This document shows, in pieces, positions 1 to 7,105 of a stretch of 9,203 nucleotides of DNA (position 1 is its first letter; every line of letters starts with the position of its first letter). A program made the translations under genes and the position numbers. Below the pieces are notes generated by a model. The model was not told where the DNA came from. It saw only the letters and a program-made list of their open reading frames with translations, and did not search any database. Source of the stretch: Deltaproteobacteria bacterium (GTDB lineage Bacteria; Myxococcota_A; UBA9160; JAFDET01). The DNA is taken from assembly GCA_019310195.1 (NCBI GenBank), contig JAFDET010000152.1, positions 1 through 9,203 of the forward strand, in the 5' to 3' direction.

Positions 1-1790
1 CCAGCTCGGCGATGCTACGCACGGGCGCCGTCTCCGGGACGTCCACCCACTCCGACTCCACCTCCTCCAGGATCTCGGCCAGCCAGGGATGGATCTGGCC
101 GGCGAAGGGCCCGCGCACCAGCTCGTAGCCCTCGTCGCGCATCCCCTCGGTGAAGTGGGCCACGGCGGCCGCCGGCACGTCGAAGCGCCGCAGCGCCCTG
201 CTGACCAGCTCGATGCTGGACTCCACCTCCTCCGAGACCACCTCGTTGGCACCCTCTTCCACCAGATGGTCGATGTCATACTCGTAGCGCGCCCGCGCCA
301 GGATGTGCACGCCGGGCGCGATGGCCCGGGCCACCTCCAGGGCGTCCCGGGTGGCCACGGGGTCGCTGATGGCCACGCAGAAGAGCCGGGCCCGCTCGAT
401 CCCCAGGTGCTTCAGCACCGCCGGACGGGTGGCGTCGCCGAAGACGATGGGCTCGCCCTTGGCCCGCGCCTGGCTCACCGACTGGCCGTTGGCACACACG
501 ATCCGGTAGCGGATCTGTGACGCGCGCAGCACGCCCGCCAGGGTGCGCCCCGCCAGCCCATAGCCCGCGATCACTACGTGGTCCCTCACCTCGTCTTCGC
601 CGGCCTCGGCGGCCGGCCCCTCGGACCGGGCCAGCAGGGTCGCCAGCCGCGGTGCCACGTTGATCAGGAAGGGCGTGGCGATCAGGGTGAGGATCGACCC
701 GGCCACGAAGATCTGGGCCAGGTCCCCGGTCAGCAGCCCCGCGCCACCGGCCGCTGCGGCCAGCACGAACGAGAACTCGCCCGTCTGGGCCAGTGCCAGG
801 CCGGCCTGGACGGCCGTGCGCATTTGCAGCCGGAAGATCAGCGCCGCAATCGCCACGACGACGACGGACTTGAAGGCCACGACCCCGCCCACGAAGACCA
901 GCGAAGACCAGCACTCCCTGCCAGTTGGCGACGGCCTGGCCCGCGTTGAGGAGCATGCCCACCGAGGTGAAGAACACGCCCAGCAGTACACCGCGCAGAG
1001 GCGCCACCTCGGCGAAAAGCTGGGTGGCGTAGGGCGACGCGCTGACCACGAGCCCCGCGATGAAGGCGCCCACGGCCAGGCTGAGCCCGATCCACTCAGC
1101 CACCACCGCGCTGCCCATGGCGATCAGGAAGGCGAAGAGGCTGAACAGGTCGGGCGAGCGCATGCGCGCCACGCGCTCCAGCACCCACGGCAGGGCGAAC
1201 CACGCCACCGCCGCCAGAGCAACCAGCTTGGCCACGGCACCGCCGATGGCCATGGCCATGGGCCCCGCCTCGCGCGGCACCTCGCCGGCCAGGAGCGGGA
1301 TGGCCAGGAGGTAGGGCACGATGGCCAGGTCCTGCAGCAGCAGGATGCCCAGGGCCAGGCGTCCGTGGGGCGCGTCCACCTCGCCTCGCTGGCCCAGGAT
1401 GCGCATGACCAGCGCCGTGCTGGAGAGCGACACCAGCATGCCCACGATGATCGACGTCTCGAAGGACAGGCCGAGCCCGACACACAAGGCCGCGACGGCG
1501 GCGATGCTGACCGCCACCTGGATCACGCCGGCCAGCACGGCGGTGCGGAAGCTGCGCCGCAGCTCGTCCAGGGGCAGCTCGAGGCCGATCTCGAACAGCA
1601 GGAACACCACACCGAACTCGGCGATCGTCCGCACGCTCTCGTCGTCGTCCACCAGGCTCAAGCCGCCCGGGCCCAGGACCGCGCCGGCGACCAGGAATCC
1701 CACTACCGACGGCATGCGCAGGCGCTCGAAGATCGCGGCGCCGAATGCCGCGACGGCGATCACGATGAGGAGGTGCTCGGCCGCGTGCAT
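1..1790 (-). pseudogene. KefB/CPA2-type cation:proton antiporter with TrkA-N domain, frameshifted, 5' complete, 3' end outside window
   Basis: This is a monovalent cation:proton antiporter of the CPA2 family, an inner-membrane K+ or Na+/H+ exchanger with a cytoplasmic nucleotide-binding regulatory domain. From the ATG at 1790, residues 1-296 form the hydrophobic exchanger. They include a GPG turn (about 40-42), the SLSSTAL segment (121-127), the LLLQDLAIVP ion-site helix (Q153, D154), GAFIAGL (241-247) and FFTSVGM (273-279). At about position 900 the frame is broken by a duplicated 10-mer (892-901 and 902-911). If one copy is removed, translation continues as LVFVGGVVAFKS, then QTGEFSF, then a Rossmann TrkA-N domain (HVVIAGYGLAGRTL, about residue 400). 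No stop appears before base 1, giving at least 593 residues. As sequenced, the frame reads unrelated Arg/Gly-rich sequence to a stop near 276. It is either a recent inactivating (possibly reversible) mutation or an assembly error. Family assignment is firm; transported ion unknown. Confidence 0.9.
892..911. repeat. 10-bp perfect tandem duplication inside the antiporter gene
   Basis: The 10-mer CGAAGACCAG occurs twice head to tail, at 892-901 and 902-911. Ten is not a multiple of three, so the duplication shifts the antiporter frame after residue 296. Deleting one unit restores a continuous, family-typical protein to the window edge. Slipped-strand mispairing is the simplest origin; a consensus or assembly error is the alternative. 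Confidence 0.9.
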
Positions 1791-1815
1791 CGCCTCTCAC
1801 GCTACCATGCCTTGC
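1791..1815. promoter_or_regulatory. Candidate bidirectional promoter giving leaderless mRNAs (antiporter / carboxylase)
   Basis: Only 25 bp separate the antiporter ATG (1790, minus) from the carboxylase ATG (1816, plus). On the plus strand TACCAT at 1803-1808 fits the TANNNT -10 core and lies 7 nt before the ATG. On the minus strand TAGCGT at 1804-1799 fits the same core and lies 8 nt before its ATG. The two hexamers share the TA step at 1803-1804. With transcription starting about 7 nt after a -10 hexamer, both mRNAs would begin at or beside the start codon. I see no Shine-Dalgarno before 1816 and no good -35 for either direction. The GAGAGG before 1790 is too close (2 nt) to be an optimal ribosome site. 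Inferred from spacing and motif only. Confidence 0.5.
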
Positions 1816-3375
1816 ATGACCTGGAAGCCCGAACTCGAAGAGCTGGAGCGTCGCCGGGAGCTGGCGCAGCGCATGGGTGGCGACGAACGCATCGCCCGCG
1901 CGCGCGAGGCCGGACGCGGGACGGTTCGCGAGCGGATCGACGCGTTGCTGGACCCGGGCAGCTTCCGCGAGACGGGCACGCTGGCGGGCGCCGGCGAGTA
2001 CGACGACGACGGCCGGCTGATCGGCTTCCGCCCGTCCAACTTCGTGTGCGGACGCGGGCGCATCGCGGGACGCGACGTGGTGGTGGGCGGCGACGACTTC
2101 ACGGTTCGGGGCGGGGCGGCGGACGGCGCCATCGGCAACAAGATGGGCTGGGCCGAGAAGGCAGCGCGGGACCTGCGGGTGCCCCTGGTTCGCCTGGTGG
2201 ACGGCACCGGGGGCGGAGGCAGCGTCAAGCAGCAGAAGAAGCTGCGACGCTCGTACGTGCCCCTGATCCCGGATTGGGAGGTGTCCGTCGAGCTGCTGGC
2301 GACGGTTCCGGTGGCGGCTGCCGCGTTGGGGCCGGTTGCGGGACTGGGGGCGGCGCGGGTGGCGGCCTCGCACTTCTCGGTGATGGTGCGCGGCACCAGC
2401 CAGCTCTTCGTGGCCGGCCCGCCCGTGGTGCGGCGGGCGTTGGGCCGTGACCTGGGCAAGGAAGAGCTGGGCGGCTCTCACATCCACGCACGGGGATCCG
2501 GGGCGGTGGACAACGAGGCCGAGAGCGAAGCCGACGCACTGGAGCAGGTGAGGCGCTTCCTCTCCTACATGCCGGACTCCGTCGATACGCTCCCGCCACG
2601 GATCGAACCGGAGGACGATCCGCAGCGGCGCGAGGAGGCCCTGCTGTCCGCGGTGCCGCATGAGCGACGCCGGGTCTACGACATGCGCAGGATCCTCGAG
2701 GCCGTGCTCGACCGGGGCTCGCTCTTCGAGATCGGCCGCGGCTTCGGCCGGCCCCTGGTGACGGCGCTGGCGCGGCTGGACGGCATCGCGGTGGGCGTGC
2801 TGGCCAACGACCCCAAGCAGCGGGGCGGCGCCATCGACGCGGCCGCCGCCGAGAAGATGACCCGCTTCGTGGACCTGTGCGACACGTTCCATCTCCCCGT
2901 GGTGAACTTCGTGGACAACCCGGGGTTCATGGTGGGGGTGGAGGCCGAGCGCACCGGAACGATCCGCGCCGGCGTGCGCGCACTGGCCGCGGTGTACCAG
3001 GCCCGGGTTCCCTGGGCCTCGATCCTGGTGCGCAAGTGCTTCGGGGTGGCCGGCGCCGGGAACACCGCCCACCACCGGATGAGCCTGCGCTACGCCTGGC
3101 CGTCGGGCGAGTGGGGCTCCCTGCCCATCGAAGGCGGCGTCGAAGCGGCCTATCGTCGCCAGCTCGACGCAGCCCAGGACCCGGAGGCGATGCGCAGACA
3201 GCTCGAGGAGGAGTACGCATCCATGCGCTCTCCCTTCCTCACCGCCGAAGCCTTCGGCGTCGAAGAGATCATCGATCCGCGTGACACCCGCCCGCTCCTC
3301 GTGGAGTGGGCCGGCCGGGCGTACGCGACCACGTGCTCGCAGACGGGAACGCGGGCCAGGGGGATGAGACCGTGA
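1816..3375 (+). CDS. Acyl-CoA carboxylase carboxyltransferase (beta) subunit, PccB/AccD-like
   Basis: This is the biotin-dependent carboxyltransferase subunit of an acyl-CoA carboxylase (propionyl-, acetyl-, methylcrotonyl- or geranyl-CoA type). It moves CO2 from carboxybiotin to an acyl-CoA in the cytoplasm. The 519 residues match the usual length of 510-540. The N-terminal ERIARAREAGRGTVRERI and LLDPGSF stretches (about 27-51) are hallmarks of the family. The N-terminal crotonase-fold half carries GGDDFTVRGGA, KMGWAEKAARDL and the glycine loop VDGTGGGGSVK (about 92-140). The C-terminal half carries NDPKQRGGAID, NPGFMVG.EAE.TGTIR (about 367-385) and RKCFGVAGAG. ATG 1816 is preferred over ATG 1807 because of family N-termini and the promoter spacing. 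No biotin carboxylase or biotin-carrier gene is in the window, so the substrate cannot be assigned; methylmalonyl-CoA decarboxylase alpha is a related alternative. The next gene overlaps it by 4 bp. Confidence 0.93.
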   Translation: MTWKPELEELERRRELAQRMGGDERIARAREAGRGTVRERIDALLDPGSFRETGTLAGAGEYDDDGRLIGFRPSNFVCGRGRIAGRDVVVGGDDFTVRGGAADGAIGNKMGWAEKAARDLRVPLVRLVDGTGGGGSVKQQKKLRRSYVPLIPDWEVSVELLATVPVAAAALGPVAGLGAARVAASHFSVMVRGTSQLFVAGPPVVRRALGRDLGKEELGGSHIHARGSGAVDNEAESEADALEQVRRFLSYMPDSVDTLPPRIEPEDDPQRREEALLSAVPHERRRVYDMRRILEAVLDRGSLFEIGRGFGRPLVTALARLDGIAVGVLANDPKQRGGAIDAAAAEKMTRFVDLCDTFHLPVVNFVDNPGFMVGVEAERTGTIRAGVRALAAVYQARVPWASILVRKCFGVAGAGNTAHHRMSLRYAWPSGEWGSLPIEGGVEAAYRRQLDAAQDPEAMRRQLEEEYASMRSPFLTAEAFGVEEIIDPRDTRPLLVEWAGRAYATTCSQTGTRARGMRP

Positions 3376-4046
3376 GAATTGGAATGTGGAGTGTCGCGCT
3401 GATGCTCGCGTTGGCGTGCCAGCCGCAGCAGGCGACACAGGCTCCTCTCGACACCGAGGAGCAGCAGACGGCCTACGCACTGGGCTACAAGCTGGGCGAG
3501 AACATCCAGGGCCTCGAGCTGAGCGAGGTGGAGATCGACGCTCTGAGCCAGGGTCTCACCGACGCCGCCGGCGGCACCGCGACGCGGGTCGACATGACCC
3601 AGGCCGAGCCCAAGGTGAAGGAGCTCGCCGTCCGTCGGGCAACGCGCGCGGCGGAGGGTCGGCGGGAGGCCGAAGTCGCCTTCCTGGCCAAGGCGGCCGA
3701 GGAAGAGGGAGCCGTCCGCACCGCATCGGGCCTGATCATCGTGCACACCACCGAAGGCGAAGGGGCCACCCCGGCGGCGACCGACCGGGTCAAGGTGCAC
3801 TACCACGGCACCTTCCTCGACGGCAGCGTCTTCGACAGCTCGGTGGAGCGCGGCCAGCCCGCGGTGTTTCCCCTGAACGGCGTCATCCCCTGCTGGACCG
3901 AGGCGCTCCAGCTGGTCAAGGTGGGCGGCAAGGCGCGCGTGATCTGTCCGCCCGAGATCGCCTACGGCGACCGCGGCGCCCCTCCGCGCATTCCGCCCGG
4001 AGCGTCCCTGATCTTCGAGGTGGAGCTGCTGGAGGTGGTCGAGTAG
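3372..4046 (+). CDS. FKBP-type peptidyl-prolyl cis-trans isomerase, Mip/FkpA-like lipoprotein
   Basis: This is a periplasmic or outer-membrane prolyl isomerase and chaperone of the Mip/FkpA class. GTG 3372 overlaps the carboxylase stop (GTGA) and has AGGGGG at 3358-3363, 8 nt upstream, so translation is probably coupled. The 224-residue product begins with a hydrophobic signal (about 5-15) and a lipobox-like ALAC ending at Cys16, slightly off consensus. A helical FKBP_N dimerisation domain follows (about 26-115, including AYALGYKLG). The FKBP domain (about 118-224) has HYHGTFLDGSVFDSS (Y144, F154, D155), GVIPCWTEAL (V171, I172, W175), AYGDRGAPPRIPPG (Y198) and IFEVELLEV (F215), so the aromatic active-site pocket is complete. 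The GVIPGW motif reads GVIPCW, a change I believe also occurs in some other Mip-like proteins. Pairing a folding factor with a carboxylase subunit is functionally unexplained. Confidence 0.93.
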   Translation: MRIGMWSVALMLALACQPQQATQAPLDTEEQQTAYALGYKLGENIQGLELSEVEIDALSQGLTDAAGGTATRVDMTQAEPKVKELAVRRATRAAEGRREAEVAFLAKAAEEEGAVRTASGLIIVHTTEGEGATPAATDRVKVHYHGTFLDGSVFDSSVERGQPAVFPLNGVIPCWTEALQLVKVGGKARVICPPEIAYGDRGAPPRIPPGASLIFEVELLEVVE

Positions 4047-4049
4047 GGG

Positions 4050-4721
4050 TCAGTCCGACCCTTCGTCACCGCCCAGGTCGCGGGGATCCGCGAGCTCGAC
4101 GCCGACCAGGTGCGCCGAGTCATTCAGGCGGGCTAGGCGGGCCAGGCGGGGCTTGGGCCCGAGGATCAGCTCCGAGATGGCGCAGTTGTTCATGATGCGC
4201 TTCCAGGAGCTGTAATGGCCGTCGATCAGCCAGCCCAGCCCCAGCGCCATGGCGCCGCCGTGGGAGACGACGATCACGCGCTCGCCGGGGTGCGTCTCGG
4301 CGATCTTCCGCATCGAGTCGGCGAAGCGGTCGGCAACCTGGCGCACGGACTCGCCCTCGGCGGGTGCGAAGTCCGGGTCCCCGTGGATTCGGGTCCAGAA
4401 GTCCTCTTGGACCAGGAGGTCGTGAAAGCGCCGGCCCTCCCAGGCTCCCAGGTGGTACTCGGCCACTCCGCGGTCGATGCGCGGCAACAGACTCTGGGCC
4501 TTGCCGATCTCGCGTGCGGTGTTGGAGGCCCGCTGCAGGTGGCTGGTGTAGAGCGCCGTCGCAGGCGGCTCGGCCTCGGCCAGGTGCCGGGCCACCAGTC
4601 GGGCCTGCTCCCAGCCCCGGTCGGACAGCGCCGTGTCCGTCGAGCCGTGCCACACGCGCTCGGTGTTGGCGGAGGTCTCTCCGTGGCGAACGAGGATGAT
4701 GGTAGTCGCTTGGTCGGACAC
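4050..4721 (-). CDS. Histidine phosphatase family protein (phosphoglycerate-mutase-like)
   Basis: This is a cytoplasmic histidine-phosphatase superfamily enzyme (GpmB/PhoE/CobC-like), which forms a phosphohistidine intermediate and typically dephosphorylates small metabolites. From GTG 4721 the product has 223 residues, normal for cofactor-independent-looking bacterial members. The RHGET motif is at residues 12-16 with catalytic H13. LYTSHLQRA provides R64, E88 is the usual proton donor (VAEYHLGAWEG), and VVSHGGAMAL contains the second His, H154. The same frame is open up to ATG 4784, but that start would overlap the divergent SDR by 40 bp. GTG 4721 leaves only five residues before the first strand and sits 7 nt after TACGCT, a -10-like hexamer. 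The stop lies 3 bp from the stop of the convergent FKBP gene. The true substrate cannot be deduced; alpha-ribazole phosphatase or broad phosphatase activity are possible. Confidence 0.9.
   Translation of the reverse strand: MSDQATTIILVRHGETSANTERVWHGSTDTALSDRGWEQARLVARHLAEAEPPATALYTSHLQRASNTAREIGKAQSLLPRIDRGVAEYHLGAWEGRRFHDLLVQEDFWTRIHGDPDFAPAEGESVRQVADRFADSMRKIAETHPGERVIVVSHGGAMALGLGWLIDGHYSSWKRIMNNCAISELILGPKPRLARLARLNDSAHLVGVELADPRDLGGDEGSD
4126..4152. repeat. Degenerate 9-bp tandem repeat, three copies
   Basis: AGGCGGGCT, AGGCGGGCC and AGGCGGGGC lie head to tail at 4126-4134, 4135-4143 and 4144-4152. They are within the phosphatase gene, where the minus strand encodes the RLARLARL stretch near the C-terminus. 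The unit length keeps the frame, so copy-number change would only add or remove three residues. Confidence 0.7.
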
Positions 4722-4744
4722 GGACGGGAGCGTACCATCGCGCC
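4722..4744. promoter_or_regulatory. Candidate bidirectional promoter giving leaderless mRNAs (phosphatase / SDR)
   Basis: Twenty-three bp separate GTG 4721 (minus) from GTG 4745 (plus). TACCAT at 4733-4738 lies 6 nt before the SDR GTG. TACGCT on the minus strand (4734-4729) lies 7 nt before the phosphatase GTG. The two share the TA step at 4733-4734. In the plus direction TTGGTC at 4710-4715 gives a -35-like element with a 17-bp spacer. Neither gene has a Shine-Dalgarno. The plus-strand 10-mer AGCGTACCAT (4729-4738) is nearly the same as ACGCTACCAT (1799-1808) in the other divergent pair. Inferred from motif and spacing. Confidence 0.55.
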
Positions 4745-5527
4745 GTGGAGATTTCCGGCCGGCGCATCCTTCTGACCGGCGCATCGCGCGGAATCGGCCG
4801 TGCGCTGGCGCAGGCGCTGCACGAGGAGGGCGCAGAACTGGCGCTGGTGGCGCGCAGCCCCGGCCCCTTGCAGGAGCTTGCGGAGCAGCTCGACGCCCGT
4901 GCGGTTCCGACCGACCTGTCCGATCCCGCCCAGGTGGACGGCCTGATCGCGCGGATCGAGGAGGACGGGCCGGTCGACGTGCTGATCAACAACGCCGGCG
5001 TTTCCAACATCGGCTTCGTCCTGGACCGGAAGGCCAAGGACATCGAGACCCTCTTCCGCACGAATCTGCTGACGCCCATCCACCTGTGCCAGCAGGTGAT
5101 CCCGCGCATGCTGGAGCGGGGCGGGGGCCACATCGTCAACCTGTCTTCGGTGGCCGCGGTGGTGACGCCGCCAGGACTGGTGCACTACGGCTCCAGCAAG
5201 GCCGGCCTCGCCCACTACACGGCCGGGCTGCGACTCGAGCTGAAGGGCCTGCCCATCGGCCTGACCCTGGTGCAGATCGGCAGCACCGCCACCGAAATGG
5301 ACGACGCCACCCAGGCCTATGCGCCGTACCAGCGGCTGCGCGGCAAGCGCACGGTGGACCAGGTGCGCTTCCCCATCGAGGACGTGGTGCAGGGCATCGT
5401 CCGTGCGATCCGCGAGAACCGCTACTCGGTGGTGCTGCCGGGCTACCTGCGCGCGCTGACGAGCTTGGTGGAGATCCCGCGCGGCTTCATGCGGCTGGCG
5501 TTCCGGAAGATCAGCCCGCGTCCGTGA
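4745..5527 (+). CDS. Classical short-chain dehydrogenase/reductase (SDR)
   Basis: This is an NAD(P)-dependent oxidoreductase of the classical SDR type, cytoplasmic and with unknown substrate. The 260-residue product starts at GTG 4745, which places the first strand (RRILLTG) four residues in, as is usual. The cofactor motif TGASRGIG is at 11-18. R37 after the second strand (LVARS) suggests NADPH preference. The NNAG motif is at 82-85, and the catalytic tetrad N107, S135, Y148, K152 (YGSSK) is complete. The C-terminal PGYLRALTSLVEIPRGFMRLAF resembles the hydrophobic tail of SDRs associated with lipid or membrane substrates; that is inference. The gene is divergent from the phosphatase. Its last 17 bp overlap the 3' end of the convergent LLM oxidoreductase gene, so no separate terminator fits between them. 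Confidence 0.92.
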   Translation: MEISGRRILLTGASRGIGRALAQALHEEGAELALVARSPGPLQELAEQLDARAVPTDLSDPAQVDGLIARIEEDGPVDVLINNAGVSNIGFVLDRKAKDIETLFRTNLLTPIHLCQQVIPRMLERGGGHIVNLSSVAAVVTPPGLVHYGSSKAGLAHYTAGLRLELKGLPIGLTLVQIGSTATEMDDATQAYAPYQRLRGKRTVDQVRFPIEDVVQGIVRAIRENRYSVVLPGYLRALTSLVEIPRGFMRLAFRKISPRP

Positions 5528-6308
5528 GCGCCGCCAGGCCGTCGACGGCACGGGCGAAGCCGTCCAGGTCGACGCGTCCCGCCCCGTGCACCACGCGCGT
5601 GACGCCGGCGTCCCGGTAGGCGTCCAGCCGCCGGCGCGCCTGGGCCGGGTCATCCAGGGGAAGCGCGGTCAGGACCACCACTTCGGCATCGGGCACCTGC
5701 GCCCTGAGCTCGCGGACGTGGGGCGCCAGGTCCTCGGGCTCGCCGCCCATGGGCATCCAGCCGGCCCCGAAACGCGCCGCGCGGCGGATGGCCTGGGGCG
5801 GCGCACCTCCCACCAGGATGGGCGGCCGGGGCGGCCGCGGCCGGAACAGGAAGCGCTGCCCGTTCCACTCCACCTCGTCGTCGGCAAAGCAGCGCTCGAG
5901 GAGCGTCAGGACCTCGTCCGTCAGGGCGCCGCGCCGGCTGCGCTCCACGCCCAGGGCGCGGAACTCGGGCGCCATCCAGCCGACCCCAACGCCCAGCAGC
6001 AGCCGGCCGCCCGAAAGCTCCTGGACCGTTGCGATCCACTTGGCGGTGGGAAGCGCCGGTCGGTACGGCAGCACCAACACCGACGTGCCCAGGCCGATGC
6101 GCCGGGTGCAGCCCGCCAGGAAGGCGAGCGTGGCCAGGGGATCCAGGTAGCGCCCGCCCGACCCCTCGGCGTCGTCGGGCGGAATTGCGACGTGATCGAC
6201 CACCCAGATGGAGTCGAGGCCGGCATCCTCGGCGACCCGCGCGGACGAGACCAGGGTCTCGGCCTCGGCCTGGGGCCCCATGTTCCGAACGACGATGCCG
6301 ATGCGCAC
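5511..6308 (-). CDS. LLM-class (luciferase-like) F420/FMN-dependent oxidoreductase
   Basis: This is a TIM-barrel flavin or F420-dependent oxidoreductase of the bacterial luciferase-like family. The product has 265 residues from GTG 6308, matching the short family of roughly 260-300 residues often annotated 'probable F420-dependent oxidoreductase'. Landmarks are MRIGIVV at the N-terminus, AEDAGLDSIWVVDHV (27-41), DPLATLAFLAGCT.RIGLGTSVLVLPYR (about 56-83), the AKWIATVQELSGGRLLLGVGVGW stretch (about 89-111) and PPILVGGAP (about 161-169). The start follows the OmpA-family stop by 5 bp and has no clear Shine-Dalgarno, so expression probably depends on the upstream gene. No F420-biosynthesis gene is in the window, so F420 versus FMN use is undecided. 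The 3' end overlaps the convergent SDR by 17 bp. Confidence 0.9.
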   Translation of the reverse strand: MRIGIVVRNMGPQAEAETLVSSARVAEDAGLDSIWVVDHVAIPPDDAEGSGGRYLDPLATLAFLAGCTRRIGLGTSVLVLPYRPALPTAKWIATVQELSGGRLLLGVGVGWMAPEFRALGVERSRRGALTDEVLTLLERCFADDEVEWNGQRFLFRPRPPRPPILVGGAPPQAIRRAARFGAGWMPMGGEPEDLAPHVRELRAQVPDAEVVVLTALPLDDPAQARRRLDAYRDAGVTRVVHGAGRVDLDGFARAVDGLAALTDAG

Positions 6309-6313
6309 GGGAT

Positions 6314-7105
6314 CTACCGCGGCGCCGAGACCTCCGGCGAGATGTCGCTCGGCGGCCCCACGATGGTCTGCGCCGAGACGCCCGGCGGAAGGATCGTGAT
6401 CTGGGCGCGGCGGTTCTGGCCGCGGCCCTCGTCCGATTTGTTGCTCTCCAGCGGATCCGCACCGCCGTAAGCGACCACGGTGATGCGCTCCGGCGCGATC
6501 CCGTTGGCCACCAGGTAGCGCTTCACCGCCTCGGCCCGCGCCTGGGACACCTGCTCGTTCGCCGGATCCGGTCCCACGATGTCGCCGTAGCCCTCGACCA
6601 GGACGTTGCGGTTGGGATTGGCGATCAAGAAGCCGGCCAGCCGCGAGAGCTTGCGGCTGGCGTCGGGCTTCAGCTCGGTGTCGTTGAAGTCGAAGTGCAC
6701 GCCGCCCAGGGCCAGCACCGCACCGCGCTCGGTCTGGCGCGCTTCCAGGTCCGCCAGCTCCTTCTCCAAGGCACGGGCGCGCATGGCCACGTTCTTCATC
6801 TCGGACTCGGCCTGCTGGTTGGCGAGCTTCGTCTCGGCATTGAGCCGGGCGATGCGGATCCGGGTCTCCGCCATGTAGACGTTGTGCGTGACGACGTCGA
6901 AATCCTTGCTGCGGTTCGCCGCCTCGGCAGCCTGGATCTCCTTGGACGCCTCCAGGAGCTGGATCGAATTCTTGGCGTCGATGCGCGGATCGTCGAGCAC
7001 ATCGTTGTACTCGCGCTTCACACGGACCACTTCCGGGCTGGGCGTCGTGTTGGCGCAGGCTGCGCCGAAGGCGAGGAGCACTGCTACGAGGACGAGCCGC
7101 TTCAT
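6314..7105 (-). CDS. OmpA-family lipoprotein with N-terminal DUF4398-like region
   Basis: This 263-residue lipoprotein probably anchors the outer membrane to peptidoglycan. ATG 7105 is preceded by GGGAGAG at good spacing and overlaps the upstream stop by 4 bp (ATGA). The signal peptide MKRLVLVAVLLAFGAAC ends in a lipobox (GAAC, Cys17). Residues about 30-120 are alpha-helical, Ala/Glu/Arg-rich and DUF4398-like, likely coiled coil (SIQLLEASKEIQAAEAA to ALEKELADLEARQ). Residues about 132-238 form the OmpA C-terminal domain: VHFDFNDTELKPDA, then VEGYGDIVG with D175, then QARAEAV with R190, and NRRAQITI. D175 and R190 align with the Asp and Arg that bind diaminopimelate in characterised OmpA domains. 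A Pro/Ser-rich tail of about 25 residues follows. There is no beta-barrel, so this is not a porin. It follows another DUF4398 lipoprotein gene. Confidence 0.93.
   Translation of the reverse strand: MKRLVLVAVLLAFGAACANTTPSPEVVRVKREYNDVLDDPRIDAKNSIQLLEASKEIQAAEAANRSKDFDVVTHNVYMAETRIRIARLNAETKLANQQAESEMKNVAMRARALEKELADLEARQTERGAVLALGGVHFDFNDTELKPDASRKLSRLAGFLIANPNRNVLVEGYGDIVGPDPANEQVSQARAEAVKRYLVANGIAPERITVVAYGGADPLESNKSDEGRGQNRRAQITILPPGVSAQTIVGPPSDISPEVSAPR

Noticed and set aside
660..2450. Open plus-strand frame of 596 codons opposite the antiporter and across the divergent gap
   Set aside because: It is low-complexity His/Gln/Arg-rich sequence antisense to the antiporter and out of frame with the carboxylase. 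No family features and no ribosome site.
1096..3480. Open minus-strand frame of 794 codons opposite the carboxylase gene
   Set aside because: Its translation is Arg/His/Pro-rich without recognisable domains. The plus strand encodes an unmistakable carboxyltransferase, so the frame is a by-product of strong GC bias at third codon positions.
4722..4784. N-terminal extension of the phosphatase to ATG 4784
   Set aside because: It would overlap the divergent SDR by 40 bp and adds 21 residues not typical of the family before RHGET. GTG 4721 has the better promoter spacing.
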